A DNA stretch of 18,143 nucleotides from CAIVAT01 sp964628215. GTDB lineage: Bacteria; Bacteroidota; Bacteroidia; Bacteroidales; FEN-979. Each line of letters opens with the position of its first letter. Within the stretch, counting starts at the first letter, position 1. Location of the stretch: the NCBI GenBank assembly GCA_964628215.1, contig CAZVNF010000072.1, forward strand, positions 1 to 18,143, in the 5' to 3' direction. The position numbers were made by a program, and so were the translations under genes. The notes below the pieces were generated by a model. It saw only the letters and a program-made list of their open reading frames with translations, had not been told where the DNA came from and searched no databases. Below, one piece after another: positions 1 to 7,570 of the stretch.

Positions 1-1040
1 TTCACAATCCTCTCCACCGATTCCCTACCCGGAACAATAATCCCCTTCTCCGTAATAATCCCAGAGATCAACCTGGCAGGTGTCACATCAAAAGACGGAT
101 TAATGGCTGAAGATCCCGGGGAGCAAACCAGTATTTTCTCCATCCTGCCATCTGCCGTAATGCCTTCCTGGTAAAGCACTTCATCTTCACTGCGTTCTTC
201 GATGGGGATATGCTTTCCATCTGCGCAATCCAAATCAAAAGTGGATGTCGGGGCTGCCACATAAAATGGAACTCCATATTCTTTCGCGGCAATCGCCTTT
301 TCAAGGGTGCCTATTTTATTGGCCACATCTCCATTTGCTGCAATCCGGTCGGCACCAACGATCATCAGGTCAATTTTACCCTGCGACATCAGCCACGCTC
401 CGGCGTTATCGGGAATAATGGTATGAGGCACCCCGGCCTGGTTGAGTTCCCATGCAGTGAGTCGTGCACCCTGGCTTCTGGGGCGGGTCTCATCGGCATA
501 GACAAAAAGTTTTTTCCCCTGGAGATGGGCCAGGTAAATAGGAGAGAGGGCGGTGCCGTAATCAACAAATGCCAGCCAGCCGGCATTGCAGTGTGTTTCA
601 ATGTTCATTCCATCATGGATAAGATGGCTCCCGTACTCGCCGATTTTCAGCGAATCGGCCGCATCCTGGTCAGCCACCTGCTTTGCTGAGATAACAGCGG
701 CTTCCGGCGAAATGAGGGCTGCTGCGAATACCTTTTCTACTGCATAAAACAGGTTACGGGCTGTCGGACGGGTTGATTCAATGTCAGCCCGGGCCTGCTG
801 AAGTAATGCCAAATAATGTTGTTCCGTTGCCTCCATGGCAGCCTGGGCCATGGCAAAACCCGCAAGGGCGCCGATTGCGCCGGCCCCGCGCACCCTCATC
901 GTACTTATGGCATGACAACTTTCTGAATATGTTTTTGCTTCGTGAATCCTGAATTGAAATGGCAACAGGTTCTGCTCAATGAAAAACACGGAAATCCCGT
1001 TCATCCATACTGTTCTATATTCTGTACCGTTGATTTTCAT
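1..1040 (-). CDS. mtnA: S-methyl-5-thioribose-1-phosphate isomerase (partial, C-terminus beyond left edge)
   Basis: The frame is open from an ATG at 1040 to the left edge (346 codons), so the gene lacks its stop here. The product is an eIF2B-like aldose-ketose isomerase. MtnA converts 5-methylthioribose-1-phosphate to the ribulose form in cytoplasmic methionine salvage. Visible family motifs are THCNAGWLAF with the presumed catalytic Cys151, DETRP-SQGARLTAWEL near 183-199, and GADRIAANGDVANKIGT near 229-245 with the presumed catalytic Asp231. The substrate-loop motif reads RGAGAIG (51-57), where many MtnA proteins have RGAPAIG. The product ends in the expected C-terminal region, so only a short tail is missing. 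The start fits the usual MtnA N-terminus and lies 19 bases after the upstream barrel gene, suggesting co-transcription. Related isomerases acting on 5-deoxyribose-1-phosphate or ribose-1,5-bisphosphate share this fold, so the exact substrate is inferred. Confidence 0.93.
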   Translation of the reverse strand, partial: MKINGTEYRTVWMNGISVFFIEQNLLPFQFRIHEAKTYSESCHAISTMRVRGAGAIGALAGFAMAQAAMEATEQHYLALLQQARADIESTRPTARNLFYAVEKVFAAALISPEAAVISAKQVADQDAADSLKIGEYGSHLIHDGMNIETHCNAGWLAFVDYGTALSPIYLAHLQGKKLFVYADETRPRSQGARLTAWELNQAGVPHTIIPDNAGAWLMSQGKIDLMIVGADRIAANGDVANKIGTLEKAIAAKEYGVPFYVAAPTSTFDLDCADGKHIPIEERSEDEVLYQEGITADGRMEKILVCSPGSSAINPSFDVTPARLISGIITEKGIIVPGRESVERIV

Positions 1041-1059
1041 AAAAATACTCTGCCGGGTT

Positions 1060-1689
1060 TTACAGAATTTTAAATCCAAGGCTTACCACAAATACATTTC
1101 CCTTCGAATTAACAGGATATGAGGTGCCATCGTTTCCTGTAACATCATTGATAAGGCTGTTCAGTCCTGACTGGTAACGGATGTCAAGTGTCATGAATAA
1201 AACATCAAGGCCTGTTCCTGCCTGCAGATACCAATTGGTGGTATTCAGGTCGGAGGTTTCAATAGGCCCGGTAAGTGAAACGTCTTCGATTTTGGAGTTG
1301 ACTACAAAAGAAGCCTGGGGACCTACCATGATCCGCCATTTTATAATGTCTGCATCTAAAATTGTAAATCCGATCAATACCGGGATGTCCAGTGTGCCTA
1401 CTGTGACCTTTTGTTTCCAGTCATTAACGGTATTTACTCCAAGGTTCTCAAAAGTCGCCCCGGAAAGTGTATAATAGAATTCCGGTTGCAAATGAACCCT
1501 TTTGCCGATACGGGCAAACGCACCCACATGAAATCCTGAACTTAAGCCCGATTTAATCGAATCAATATCCGTGTTTAATTTTGATGCAGTATATCCAAGT
1601 TTTAACCCAAGGGCAAACTGGGCATTGGATTCCCCGGTGGCAAAAATTGCGGCAAGGAATATGAACAGGGTAACAAGTTGTTTTTTCAT
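1060..1689 (-). CDS. PorT-like outer-membrane beta-barrel protein
   Basis: The 209-residue product starts with a clear signal peptide: KK, then a hydrophobic stretch, with likely cleavage after Ala23 in ESNA|QF. The mature part is alternating amphipathic strands opening with FALGLKLGYTASKL, containing HLQPEFYYTLSGATF, and ending with a strand VFVVSLGFKIL. This is the pattern of small 8-stranded barrels in the Bacteroidota porin/PorT family (outer membrane protein beta-barrel domain). Length is typical. It should sit in the outer membrane; no ligand or partner can be read from the sequence. It is followed 19 bases later by mtnA on the same strand. I see no functional link to methionine salvage, so the pairing may be incidental. 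The family assignment is by overall pattern, not by a diagnostic motif. Confidence 0.8.
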   Translation of the reverse strand: MKKQLVTLFIFLAAIFATGESNAQFALGLKLGYTASKLNTDIDSIKSGLSSGFHVGAFARIGKRVHLQPEFYYTLSGATFENLGVNTVNDWKQKVTVGTLDIPVLIGFTILDADIIKWRIMVGPQASFVVNSKIEDVSLTGPIETSDLNTTNWYLQAGTGLDVLFMTLDIRYQSGLNSLINDVTGNDGTSYPVNSKGNVFVVSLGFKIL

Positions 1690-1708
1690 TTTGGGTGGTT
1701 TAATGTGT

Positions 1709-1716
1709 CAAAATTA
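1709..1716 (-). promoter_or_regulatory. Candidate -7 element for the barrel gene/mtnA
   Basis: Read on the minus strand this is TAATTTTG, matching the Bacteroidota -7 consensus TAnnTTTG, 19 bases before the barrel gene's ATG. No good TTTG/TTG partner is seen 17-21 bases upstream, so the assignment rests on the -7 box and its position alone. Confidence 0.35.
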
Positions 1717-1800
1717 AAAATTAAAAGAATCGAATTTTTAAAATATGGACTTTTCTGCAATTCAAATCCTGTTTTTATGCCACACTTTATTTTTAAGCGG

Positions 1801-1829
1801 TTTGAGATGTGAAATATTCTTTACTTTTG
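1801..1829 (+). promoter_or_regulatory. Bacteroidota-type promoter for the FIST/hybrid kinase operon
   Basis: TTTG at 1801-1804 and TACTTTTG at 1822-1829 match the -33 TTTG and -7 TAnnTTTG elements, with a 17-base spacer. Transcription would begin near 1836, giving a leader of about 75 bases before the ATG at 1913. The leader contains an 11-codon open frame (1850-1885) of doubtful significance. Confidence 0.6.
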
Positions 1830-1912
1830 CTCTTACCATAACTTAATTCATGTATTCGATGATTCTGTACACCAGAAAATATTAATAATCATACTATCCA
1901 AGATCATTTAAG

Positions 1913-3055
1913 ATGAAAACGGAGCAACGAATTTATTCAGAAGAATCCGGCTGGGTAATTAAAAGTGATTGCAATCTGACAAACATTGCGCAACTTGTGT
2001 TTCTGTTTGGAAATAAAGATCTTTTAAAGAAGCAACAGCATATTGATCAAATTCACGTTGTTTACCCTTCCGCACAAATTGTTGGCTGTTCCACTTCCGG
2101 GGAAATACTTCAGGAGGAGGTGTTGAACAATCACATTGTTTGTACCGCTGTGTGGTTTGAAAAATCCACCGTTGAAATTGTTTCGGCTCATATCGAATCG
2201 ATGGAAGATAGTTACAGGATTGGGGAAAATCTTGCACAAATACTTGATAAGGAGCATCTTATTCATGTTATGGTGCTTTCTGAAGGATTGAATATAAACG
2301 GAAGTGAACTCACCAAAGGGCTAAACCTCCGGCTCCATAACCGGGTATCTGTAACGGGTGGCCTGGCCGGCGATCAGGATAAATTTCTCGAAACCGTGAT
2401 TGTTCACAACCGGGCAGGAGAGAAAAACCAGATATTGGCCATTGGTTTCTATGGTGAACATCTCCAGGTTGGTTACGGATCAATGGGAGGATGGGACTCA
2501 TTTGGCGTGGACAGGGAAGTTACAAAATCTAAAGGCAATATCCTTTATGAACTTGACGGACAGCCTGCACTGCAATTATACAAGCGATACCTTGCCGACC
2601 ATTCTTTAGCTCTCCCGGCCTCAGCACTTCTGTTTCCCTTAAGCCTCAGGTTGAAAAATTCGGAGACCGCTCTTGTACGAACGGTTTTATCAGTAAATGA
2701 AGCAGACGGGAGCATGGTTTTTGCAGGGGATATTCCTCAGGGTGAATTTGTTCGTTTGATGAAGGCCAACTTTGACAGGCTTATTGACGGAGCCTGTGAT
2801 GCAGCCGAAATGTCAAAAATCAGCCTCCGTAATTCTGATCCTGATCTTGCAGTGCTGATAAGTTGCGTGGGACGAAAACTTGTTTTAAAACAACGGGTGG
2901 AAGAGGAACTTGAGGTTATTCGTGAAGTAATAGGTAAAGGCGCTTCAATGACAGGTTTTTATTCATATGGCGAAATTTGTCCGATAAGTCCGTTTGAACA
3001 GCGTTGTGAACTTCATAACCAAACCATGACTATCACCCTCTTTAAAGAAGTTTAA
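1913..3055 (+). CDS. FIST-domain sensory protein (FIST_N + FIST_C)
   Basis: The 380-residue product has no signal peptide or membrane segment, so it is cytoplasmic. It has the two-part architecture of FIST proteins: an N-terminal domain (about 25-215) with GCSTSGEI (58-65), GGLAGD (149-154) and GWDSFG (193-198), and a C-terminal domain (about 216-377) with GFYSYGEICP (348-357) and LHNQTMTITLF (367-377). Length is normal for a stand-alone FIST protein. FIST is a predicted small-molecule sensing domain found with signalling proteins; its ligand is generally unknown. The gene ends 8 bases before the hybrid histidine kinase, and a good promoter lies upstream of the pair. The natural reading is that FIST supplies the input and the kinase transmits it. 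That functional coupling is inference from context. Confidence 0.88.
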   Translation: MKTEQRIYSEESGWVIKSDCNLTNIAQLVFLFGNKDLLKKQQHIDQIHVVYPSAQIVGCSTSGEILQEEVLNNHIVCTAVWFEKSTVEIVSAHIESMEDSYRIGENLAQILDKEHLIHVMVLSEGLNINGSELTKGLNLRLHNRVSVTGGLAGDQDKFLETVIVHNRAGEKNQILAIGFYGEHLQVGYGSMGGWDSFGVDREVTKSKGNILYELDGQPALQLYKRYLADHSLALPASALLFPLSLRLKNSETALVRTVLSVNEADGSMVFAGDIPQGEFVRLMKANFDRLIDGACDAAEMSKISLRNSDPDLAVLISCVGRKLVLKQRVEEELEVIREVIGKGASMTGFYSYGEICPISPFEQRCELHNQTMTITLFKEV

Positions 3056-3063
3056 ACATTGAA

Positions 3064-5421
3064 ATGATGGAAACCACCAGGAACAAACTTTTATCACGCC
3101 AGATTAAAAAACACTTCGGTTCTTTTGGCAATATCCCGGATGAGTTGAAAAATTTTGTTACAGACATCAATAATACCTATGATAATTTTGACAAGGACAC
3201 ACAACTGCTGCAAAATTCAATAGAAATCAGTTCACAGGAACTTCGGGATGCCTTTCAAAAGCAAAAACGAGATTCTGAAACTCAAAAGGCAACCATCAGT
3301 AAAATAAATGAAGCAATCACTGCACTTTCCACCTCCTCTGGTACTGAAACGATAGAAGTTGAAACAGAACCGGTTAACAGCAACGCGCTGCTCGAATCAC
3401 TGATCCGGTTAATTGATGAGCGCAACCAAACAGAAGAAACTCTTCAGAACGAGCGCACCCTCTTTCGTACAATCATTGATTTGATACCCGATGCGGTATA
3501 TGTGAAAGACATGGAAGGCCGGAAAATTGTTGCAAACCCAAAGGAAGTGCTATTTGCCGGCGTGAATTCAGAGGAAGAGATCATCGGCAAAACCGATTTC
3601 CAGATTCATCCCGACCGTGAAGCTAAACGGGCTTTTGACGAAGACAATCTTGTACTGCATGAAGGCAAGCCGATATTGGAAATTGATGGTACCCTGATCG
3701 ATCGTAACGGCGTGTTTCATTGGCTTTTATGTTCAAAAGTACCTTTGCATGACGTACATGGAAAAATTATTGGATTGGTAGGAGTTACCCATGACATAAC
3801 AGAACTCAAGAAAACGGAAGCGATCCTGTTAAAAGCCAAAGAAGAGGCGGATATCGCCAACAATGCCAAATCGGAGTTCCTGGCCAATATGAGCCATGAG
3901 ATACGCACTCCGCTTAATGGTGTCATCGGGTTTACCGATCTTTTGCAAAAAACCCCTCTTACTGAAATTCAAAAACAATATGCTGATAATGTCAATGCTT
4001 CCGGTCATGCCTTGCTGGGCATCATCAACGACATCCTCGATTTCTCAAAGATTGAAGCCGGCAAGATGGAGCTTGACTGTATAAAAACTGATTTGATAGA
4101 ACTGGCCGAGCAAACTGCTGATATCCTGAAATTTCATGCATCCCAGAAAGGACTTGAACTCCTGTTGAATATTCAACCGGATATGCCCCGTTTTGCGCTG
4201 GCCGACCCCATCAGGTTAAAGCAAATTCTGGTCAACCTGTTGGGAAATGCCGTAAAATTCACTAATACCGGAGAGGTGGAGTTGAAAATTACATTTGAGA
4301 AGATGGATGATTTTTCCGGGAAATTCAGGTTTTTGGTTAGGGATACCGGAATTGGAATTGACGAAGAGCAGCAGCGAAATCTGTTTAAGGCTTTTGCGCA
4401 GGCCGATTCTTCAACCACCCGAAAATTTGGAGGAACCGGACTCGGACTTACCATTTCGACTATGCTTGCTGAAAAAATGGGGAGTAAAATCGAAATTATC
4501 AGTGAAAAAGGCAAAGGTGCAGATTTCTTTTTTACCCTTGAAACGAATTATGAAGTAGGTGAAAGACCTGAAAACAATTGTATTCCCGGTGTTAAAAGGA
4601 TCCTTGTCATTGATGACAACGATAATAACCGTTTGATTCTTGAACATACGTTTATTAGCTGGGGCCTTGAATTCGAGGGTGTTGATAATGGATACTCAGC
4701 GCTGGATCTGATCGAAAAATCAAAACCATTCGATGTGATCATCGTTGATTATCATATGCCGGTTCTCAGCGGGCTGGATACCATCAAACTGATTAAGGAG
4801 AGATTTGATATTTCCCCCGAAATACAACCTACGATTTTATTGCATAGTTCATCCGATGATGTTGGTATTTATGCAGAGGCCAAGAAAATGGGAGTGAAGT
4901 ATAACCTTACAAAACCTGTTAAATCTCAGGAATTACTGCAATATTTGAGAAATATACAGATTAAGCCGGTTGCTGCATTAACAGGAAATCCCATTGAAAT
5001 AATCGCTGGCACCGGAACCAGGTGTAATTCCAATTCACCGGTGGTGCTTGTGGCAGAAGATGTAATGTTAAACATGCTGCTGGTTACCACCATTCTCAAG
5101 CAGCTGGTTCCCAATGTGGTTATACTGAAAGCCTTAAATGGTAAAGAAGCTATGGATATGGCCATTGCAAATAATCCGGACCTGATCTTAATGGATATTC
5201 AAATGCCTGAGATGAGCGGAATTGAGGCTACTGCTGCCATACGCAATTTTGAAAAGGGAAAGGGCAGTAATATTCCCATTGTGGCTTTAACTGCAGGTGC
5301 GATCAAGGGAGAAAAAGAAAGATGCTTTGAAGCAGGTATGAACGATTTCCTTACCAAGCCAATAGACAGAAACATTCTGAGTGCGGTACTTGGAACATAT
5401 CTTTCTGCTGTACAACAATAA
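3064..5421 (+). CDS. Soluble PAS hybrid histidine kinase with two receiver domains
   Basis: The 785-residue product has no transmembrane segment. In order: a coiled-coil-prone N-terminus (1-130); a PAS domain with PAC tail (about 132-250, ending GVTHDITELKK); a helical linker (250-270); a HisKA domain with the H-box SHEIRTPLNG, phospho-acceptor His278; an ATPase domain with N-box Asn391/Asn395, G1 box DTGIGI (427-432) and G2 box GGTGLGL (456-462); receiver 1 with Asp517/Asp518, phospho-acceptor Asp562 and Lys617; and receiver 2 with Glu665/Asp666, phospho-acceptor Asp711 (LMDIQMPEMSG) and Lys765. All key residues are present in both receivers. There is no Hpt and no DNA-binding output domain, so phosphate must pass to an unlinked partner or the receivers act by protein contact. 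Two adjacent ATGs (3064, 3067) are equally possible starts. It follows the FIST gene by 8 bases and converges on serS with a 17-base gap. Confidence 0.95.
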   Translation: MMETTRNKLLSRQIKKHFGSFGNIPDELKNFVTDINNTYDNFDKDTQLLQNSIEISSQELRDAFQKQKRDSETQKATISKINEAITALSTSSGTETIEVETEPVNSNALLESLIRLIDERNQTEETLQNERTLFRTIIDLIPDAVYVKDMEGRKIVANPKEVLFAGVNSEEEIIGKTDFQIHPDREAKRAFDEDNLVLHEGKPILEIDGTLIDRNGVFHWLLCSKVPLHDVHGKIIGLVGVTHDITELKKTEAILLKAKEEADIANNAKSEFLANMSHEIRTPLNGVIGFTDLLQKTPLTEIQKQYADNVNASGHALLGIINDILDFSKIEAGKMELDCIKTDLIELAEQTADILKFHASQKGLELLLNIQPDMPRFALADPIRLKQILVNLLGNAVKFTNTGEVELKITFEKMDDFSGKFRFLVRDTGIGIDEEQQRNLFKAFAQADSSTTRKFGGTGLGLTISTMLAEKMGSKIEIISEKGKGADFFFTLETNYEVGERPENNCIPGVKRILVIDDNDNNRLILEHTFISWGLEFEGVDNGYSALDLIEKSKPFDVIIVDYHMPVLSGLDTIKLIKERFDISPEIQPTILLHSSSDDVGIYAEAKKMGVKYNLTKPVKSQELLQYLRNIQIKPVAALTGNPIEIIAGTGTRCNSNSPVVLVAEDVMLNMLLVTTILKQLVPNVVILKALNGKEAMDMAIANNPDLILMDIQMPEMSGIEATAAIRNFEKGKGSNIPIVALTAGAIKGEKERCFEAGMNDFLTKPIDRNILSAVLGTYLSAVQQ

Positions 5422-5438
5422 TACTCAACTATTACATT

Positions 5439-6710
5439 TTAATCTATCCTTTCAAATCCCGTATATGGCACCAGTGCAGCCGGAATAACAATCCCTTCCG
5501 CAGTCTGGTTATTCTCGAGCAACGCTGCCACGATACGCGGAAGAGCAAGTGCACTTCCATTTAACGTGTGGGCGGTTTGCATTTTCCCGGTCTCATCTTT
5601 AAACCTTAGTTTTAACCGGTTCGACTGAAAGGTCTCAAAATTGGAAATGGAGCTTACTTCAAGCCACCTGGCCTGGGCGGACGACCATACCTCCATATCG
5701 TAAGTAAGGGCTGAGGTAAAACTCATATCCCCGCCGCAAAGCTTCAGTACCCTGAATGGCAGTTCAAGTTTACGCAGCAACCCTGTTACGTATTCCCGCA
5801 TTTCTTCAAGAATTTCATATGAATTGTCAGGATGGGAGATTTGCACAATTTCCACTTTGTCGAACTGGTGCAGACGGTTCAGCCCGCGAACGTCTTTGCC
5901 ATAGGAACCGGCTTCACGTCTGAAACAGGCCGAATAGGCAACGTTCTTCATCGGAAGGTCCTGGCTTTTGAGAATGGTATCACGGTAGATATTGGTCACC
6001 GGAACCTCTGCCGTGGGAATAAGATAGAGATCATCCAGTCCGACGTGATACATCTGTGCGTCTTTGTCGGGAAGTTGTCCGGTGGCATAGGCAGATGCCG
6101 CGTTGACCATGTAAGGTGGTTGTATCTCATTATATCCTGCCTTCAGTGCTTCATCCAGAAAGAAGTTGATCAGCGCACGCTGCAACCTGGCTCCTTTGCC
6201 TTTATAAACAGGAAACCCCGCCCCGGTGATTTTATTCCCGGTAATGAAATCAATGATATCGTATCGTGTGGTAAGGTCCCAGTGAGGAACTGCCGTGGCA
6301 GCAGCCGGTGTGATCTCCCCTTCCTGCATCACCACCAGGTTGTCTTCAGGAGTTTTTCCTGCAGGCACAGAAGGGTGGGGAAGATTAGGTACCCTTACCA
6401 GTATCTCGTCCAGCTCCTTTTTAATGGTTTCAAGTGCAACGTCAAAGTCCTTGCCCAGCATTTTCAACTCTCCGGTTTTTTCTTTTAACTGATTGGCTTC
6501 CGCCGTCTTGCCGGCCTGGAATAAAATGCCGATCTCCCTGGCAAGGCTGTTGCTTTGAGACTGAATGTCGTCGAGTTTTTTCTGGGTCTCCCGGCGCTGG
6601 TTGTCCAGCTCCCCAATCCTGCCGATCATGTCGCGGCCATCGAAATTTTTAATTGCAAGCCGGTCTATTACCTCTTGCACATGTTCACGGATGAAATTTA
6701 AAGAGAGCAT
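5439..6710 (-). CDS. serS: Seryl-tRNA synthetase
   Basis: The 423-residue product has the standard length and layout of bacterial SerRS, a homodimeric class II synthetase that charges tRNA-Ser in the cytoplasm. The N-terminal long helical hairpin that grips the tRNA long variable arm spans about 30-105. Motif 1 lies near 176-200 (ending EIQPPYMV). The serine-binding loop TAEVP is at 233-237. Motif 2 has FRREAGSYG from Phe263. Motif 3 is LNGSALALPRIVAALLEN, from 383, with Arg392. The start at 6710 gives the canonical MLSLNFIREH N-terminus. It reads toward the hybrid kinase gene with only 17 bases between stops and no visible terminator, so the two transcripts probably overlap. Upstream, the terminator at 6761-6793 isolates it from rpmA, implying its own promoter. 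Confidence 0.98.
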   Translation of the reverse strand: MLSLNFIREHVQEVIDRLAIKNFDGRDMIGRIGELDNQRRETQKKLDDIQSQSNSLAREIGILFQAGKTAEANQLKEKTGELKMLGKDFDVALETIKKELDEILVRVPNLPHPSVPAGKTPEDNLVVMQEGEITPAAATAVPHWDLTTRYDIIDFITGNKITGAGFPVYKGKGARLQRALINFFLDEALKAGYNEIQPPYMVNAASAYATGQLPDKDAQMYHVGLDDLYLIPTAEVPVTNIYRDTILKSQDLPMKNVAYSACFRREAGSYGKDVRGLNRLHQFDKVEIVQISHPDNSYEILEEMREYVTGLLRKLELPFRVLKLCGGDMSFTSALTYDMEVWSSAQARWLEVSSISNFETFQSNRLKLRFKDETGKMQTAHTLNGSALALPRIVAALLENNQTAEGIVIPAALVPYTGFERID

Positions 6711-6729
6711 ATACGCTATGTTTTAAAAG

Positions 6730-6737
6730 CAAAAATA
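6730..6737 (-). promoter_or_regulatory. Candidate -7 element for serS
   Basis: On the minus strand this reads TATTTTTG, a match to TAnnTTTG, placed 19 bases before the serS ATG and downstream of the rpmA terminator, where a serS promoter is expected. No convincing -33 TTTG is seen, so this rests on one box and its position. Confidence 0.4.
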
Positions 6738-6760
6738 TTGAAAACGGATCAGGCTGATAA

Positions 6761-6793
6761 GAAAAAACCGGCATGGAACTTTCCACGCCGGTT
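6761..6793 (-). terminator. Intrinsic terminator of the rplU-rpmA operon
   Basis: The arms AACCGGC and GCCGGTT, extended after one mismatch by TGGAA/TTCCA around a two-base centre, form a strong hairpin at 6766-6793. Read on the minus strand it is followed at once by a TTTTTTC tract. It lies about 40 bases past the rpmA stop, the expected place and orientation to end the ribosomal-protein transcript before serS. Confidence 0.88.
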
Positions 6794-6835
6794 CTGAAAA
6801 ATATTCATATGCACCCAAAAAGGTGCAGGTAAACC

Positions 6836-7105
6836 TTAATTGGCAGTTTCTTCCATGGGTACGATCGAAACATATGAACGGTCGCTTCGTTTTTTCCTGA
6901 ATTCAACAATGCCTTCAACCAGTGCAAAAAGCGTATGATCTTTGCCAATGCCGACATTGAGACCGGGGTTATGCACTGTTCCGCGCTGCCTGAGGATGAT
7001 CGAGCCAGGTTTTGCATACTGACCACCATAAATTTTAACGCCTAAACGTTTGCTGTGCGATTCGCGGCCGTTACTTGAACTTCCGGCCCCTTTTTTGTGT
7101 GCCAT
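6836..7105 (-). CDS. rpmA: 50S ribosomal protein L27
   Basis: The 89-residue product opens MAHKKGAGSSSNGRESHSKR and contains YGGQYAKPGSIILRQRGT, the hallmark L27 sequence. L27 sits near the peptidyl-transferase centre of the 50S subunit, and its flexible N-terminus reaches toward the tRNA acceptor ends. The N-terminus begins directly with AHKKGAG, without the cleavable extension known from Firmicutes. It follows rplU by 14 bases in the nearly universal rplU-rpmA order and is closed by a strong terminator. No obg/cgtA gene follows, unlike in many other bacteria. Confidence 0.99.
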   Translation of the reverse strand: MAHKKGAGSSSNGRESHSKRLGVKIYGGQYAKPGSIILRQRGTVHNPGLNVGIGKDHTLFALVEGIVEFRKKRSDRSYVSIVPMEETAN

Positions 7106-7119
7106 AAGACCTTAAATTA

Positions 7120-7431
7120 TTATAAATTAATATTTTCAATCAGTACTTTACTGAAATCCTGGCGATGCCCCGATTCCTTTTCATATCCCTTGCGGCGTTT
7201 CTTCTTAAAGATAACCACTTTGTCGCCACGAACATGCTCCACGATCGTGCCACTGATGCTGCTGCCCTCAACCAAAGGCTTGCCAATACTGATTTTACCG
7301 TCGTTATCTAACAACAATACCTGGCTGAATTCAATTTTTGTTCCGGGGTCACCTTCGAGCCGGTGAACAAAAATCTGGTCGTTCTGTTCCACCTTGAACT
7401 GCTGACCGGCTATTTCAACGATTGCGTACAT
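7120..7431 (-). CDS. rplU: 50S ribosomal protein L21
   Basis: The 103-residue product begins MYAIVEIAGQQFKVEQND and carries the L21 core VLLLDNDGKISIGKP and the basic segment VVIFKKKRRKGYEKESGHRQ, which binds 23S rRNA. Length is normal for L21. It is the first gene of a two-gene operon with rpmA, driven by a well-formed Bacteroidota promoter at 7467-7496 with a leader of about 30 bases. It is divergent from the large secreted protein gene at 7571. Confidence 0.98.
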   Translation of the reverse strand: MYAIVEIAGQQFKVEQNDQIFVHRLEGDPGTKIEFSQVLLLDNDGKISIGKPLVEGSSISGTIVEHVRGDKVVIFKKKRRKGYEKESGHRQDFSKVLIENINL

Positions 7432-7466
7432 GTTATAATGAATTGATGTTCGTGAATTTGGGAGTG

Positions 7467-7496
7467 CAAAGTTATAATTTTTTTCTTATTAACAAA
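7467..7496 (-). promoter_or_regulatory. rplU-rpmA promoter
   Basis: On the minus strand, TTTG (7493-7496) and TAACTTTG (7467-7474) match the -33 and -7 consensus exactly, with an 18-base spacer. The -7 box ends about 35 bases before the rplU ATG. This is the best-formed promoter in the window, as expected for a ribosomal-protein operon. Confidence 0.75.
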
Positions 7497-7503
7497 CCAA
7501 AGC

Positions 7504-7534
7504 TTGAAAAAAATGTAATTTTTATGTAAGTTTG
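7504..7534 (+). promoter_or_regulatory. Promoter of secreted protein gene A
   Basis: TTG (7504-7506) and TAAGTTTG (7527-7534) match the Bacteroidota -33/-7 elements with a 20-base spacer. The start codon is at 7571, giving a leader of about 30 bases. It lies back to back with the rplU promoter, the two -33 boxes being only about 7 bases apart. Confidence 0.62.
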
Positions 7535-7570
7535 TAACATTGTCAACCTGTTTAACGTTCAAGTACAGGA

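Noticed and set aside
210..689. Open frame of 159 codons on the plus strand, antisense to mtnA
   Set aside because: mtnA is continuous and well conserved here; the opposite frame has no protein-like features or promoter.
1..1040. Possible frameshift or decay of mtnA, since only short closed frames appear on the minus strand here
   Set aside because: Translating the minus strand from 1040 gives one uninterrupted frame with all motifs to the edge; the gene is cut only by the window end.
1850..1885. 11-codon upstream open frame in the leader of the FIST gene
   Set aside because: It has no ribosome-binding signal and no leader-peptide codon pattern, and short frames like this are common by chance.
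5832..6488. Open frame of 218 codons on the plus strand, antisense to serS
   Set aside because: It lies wholly inside the conserved serS gene, shows no recognisable domain, and is explained by codon structure on the opposite strand.
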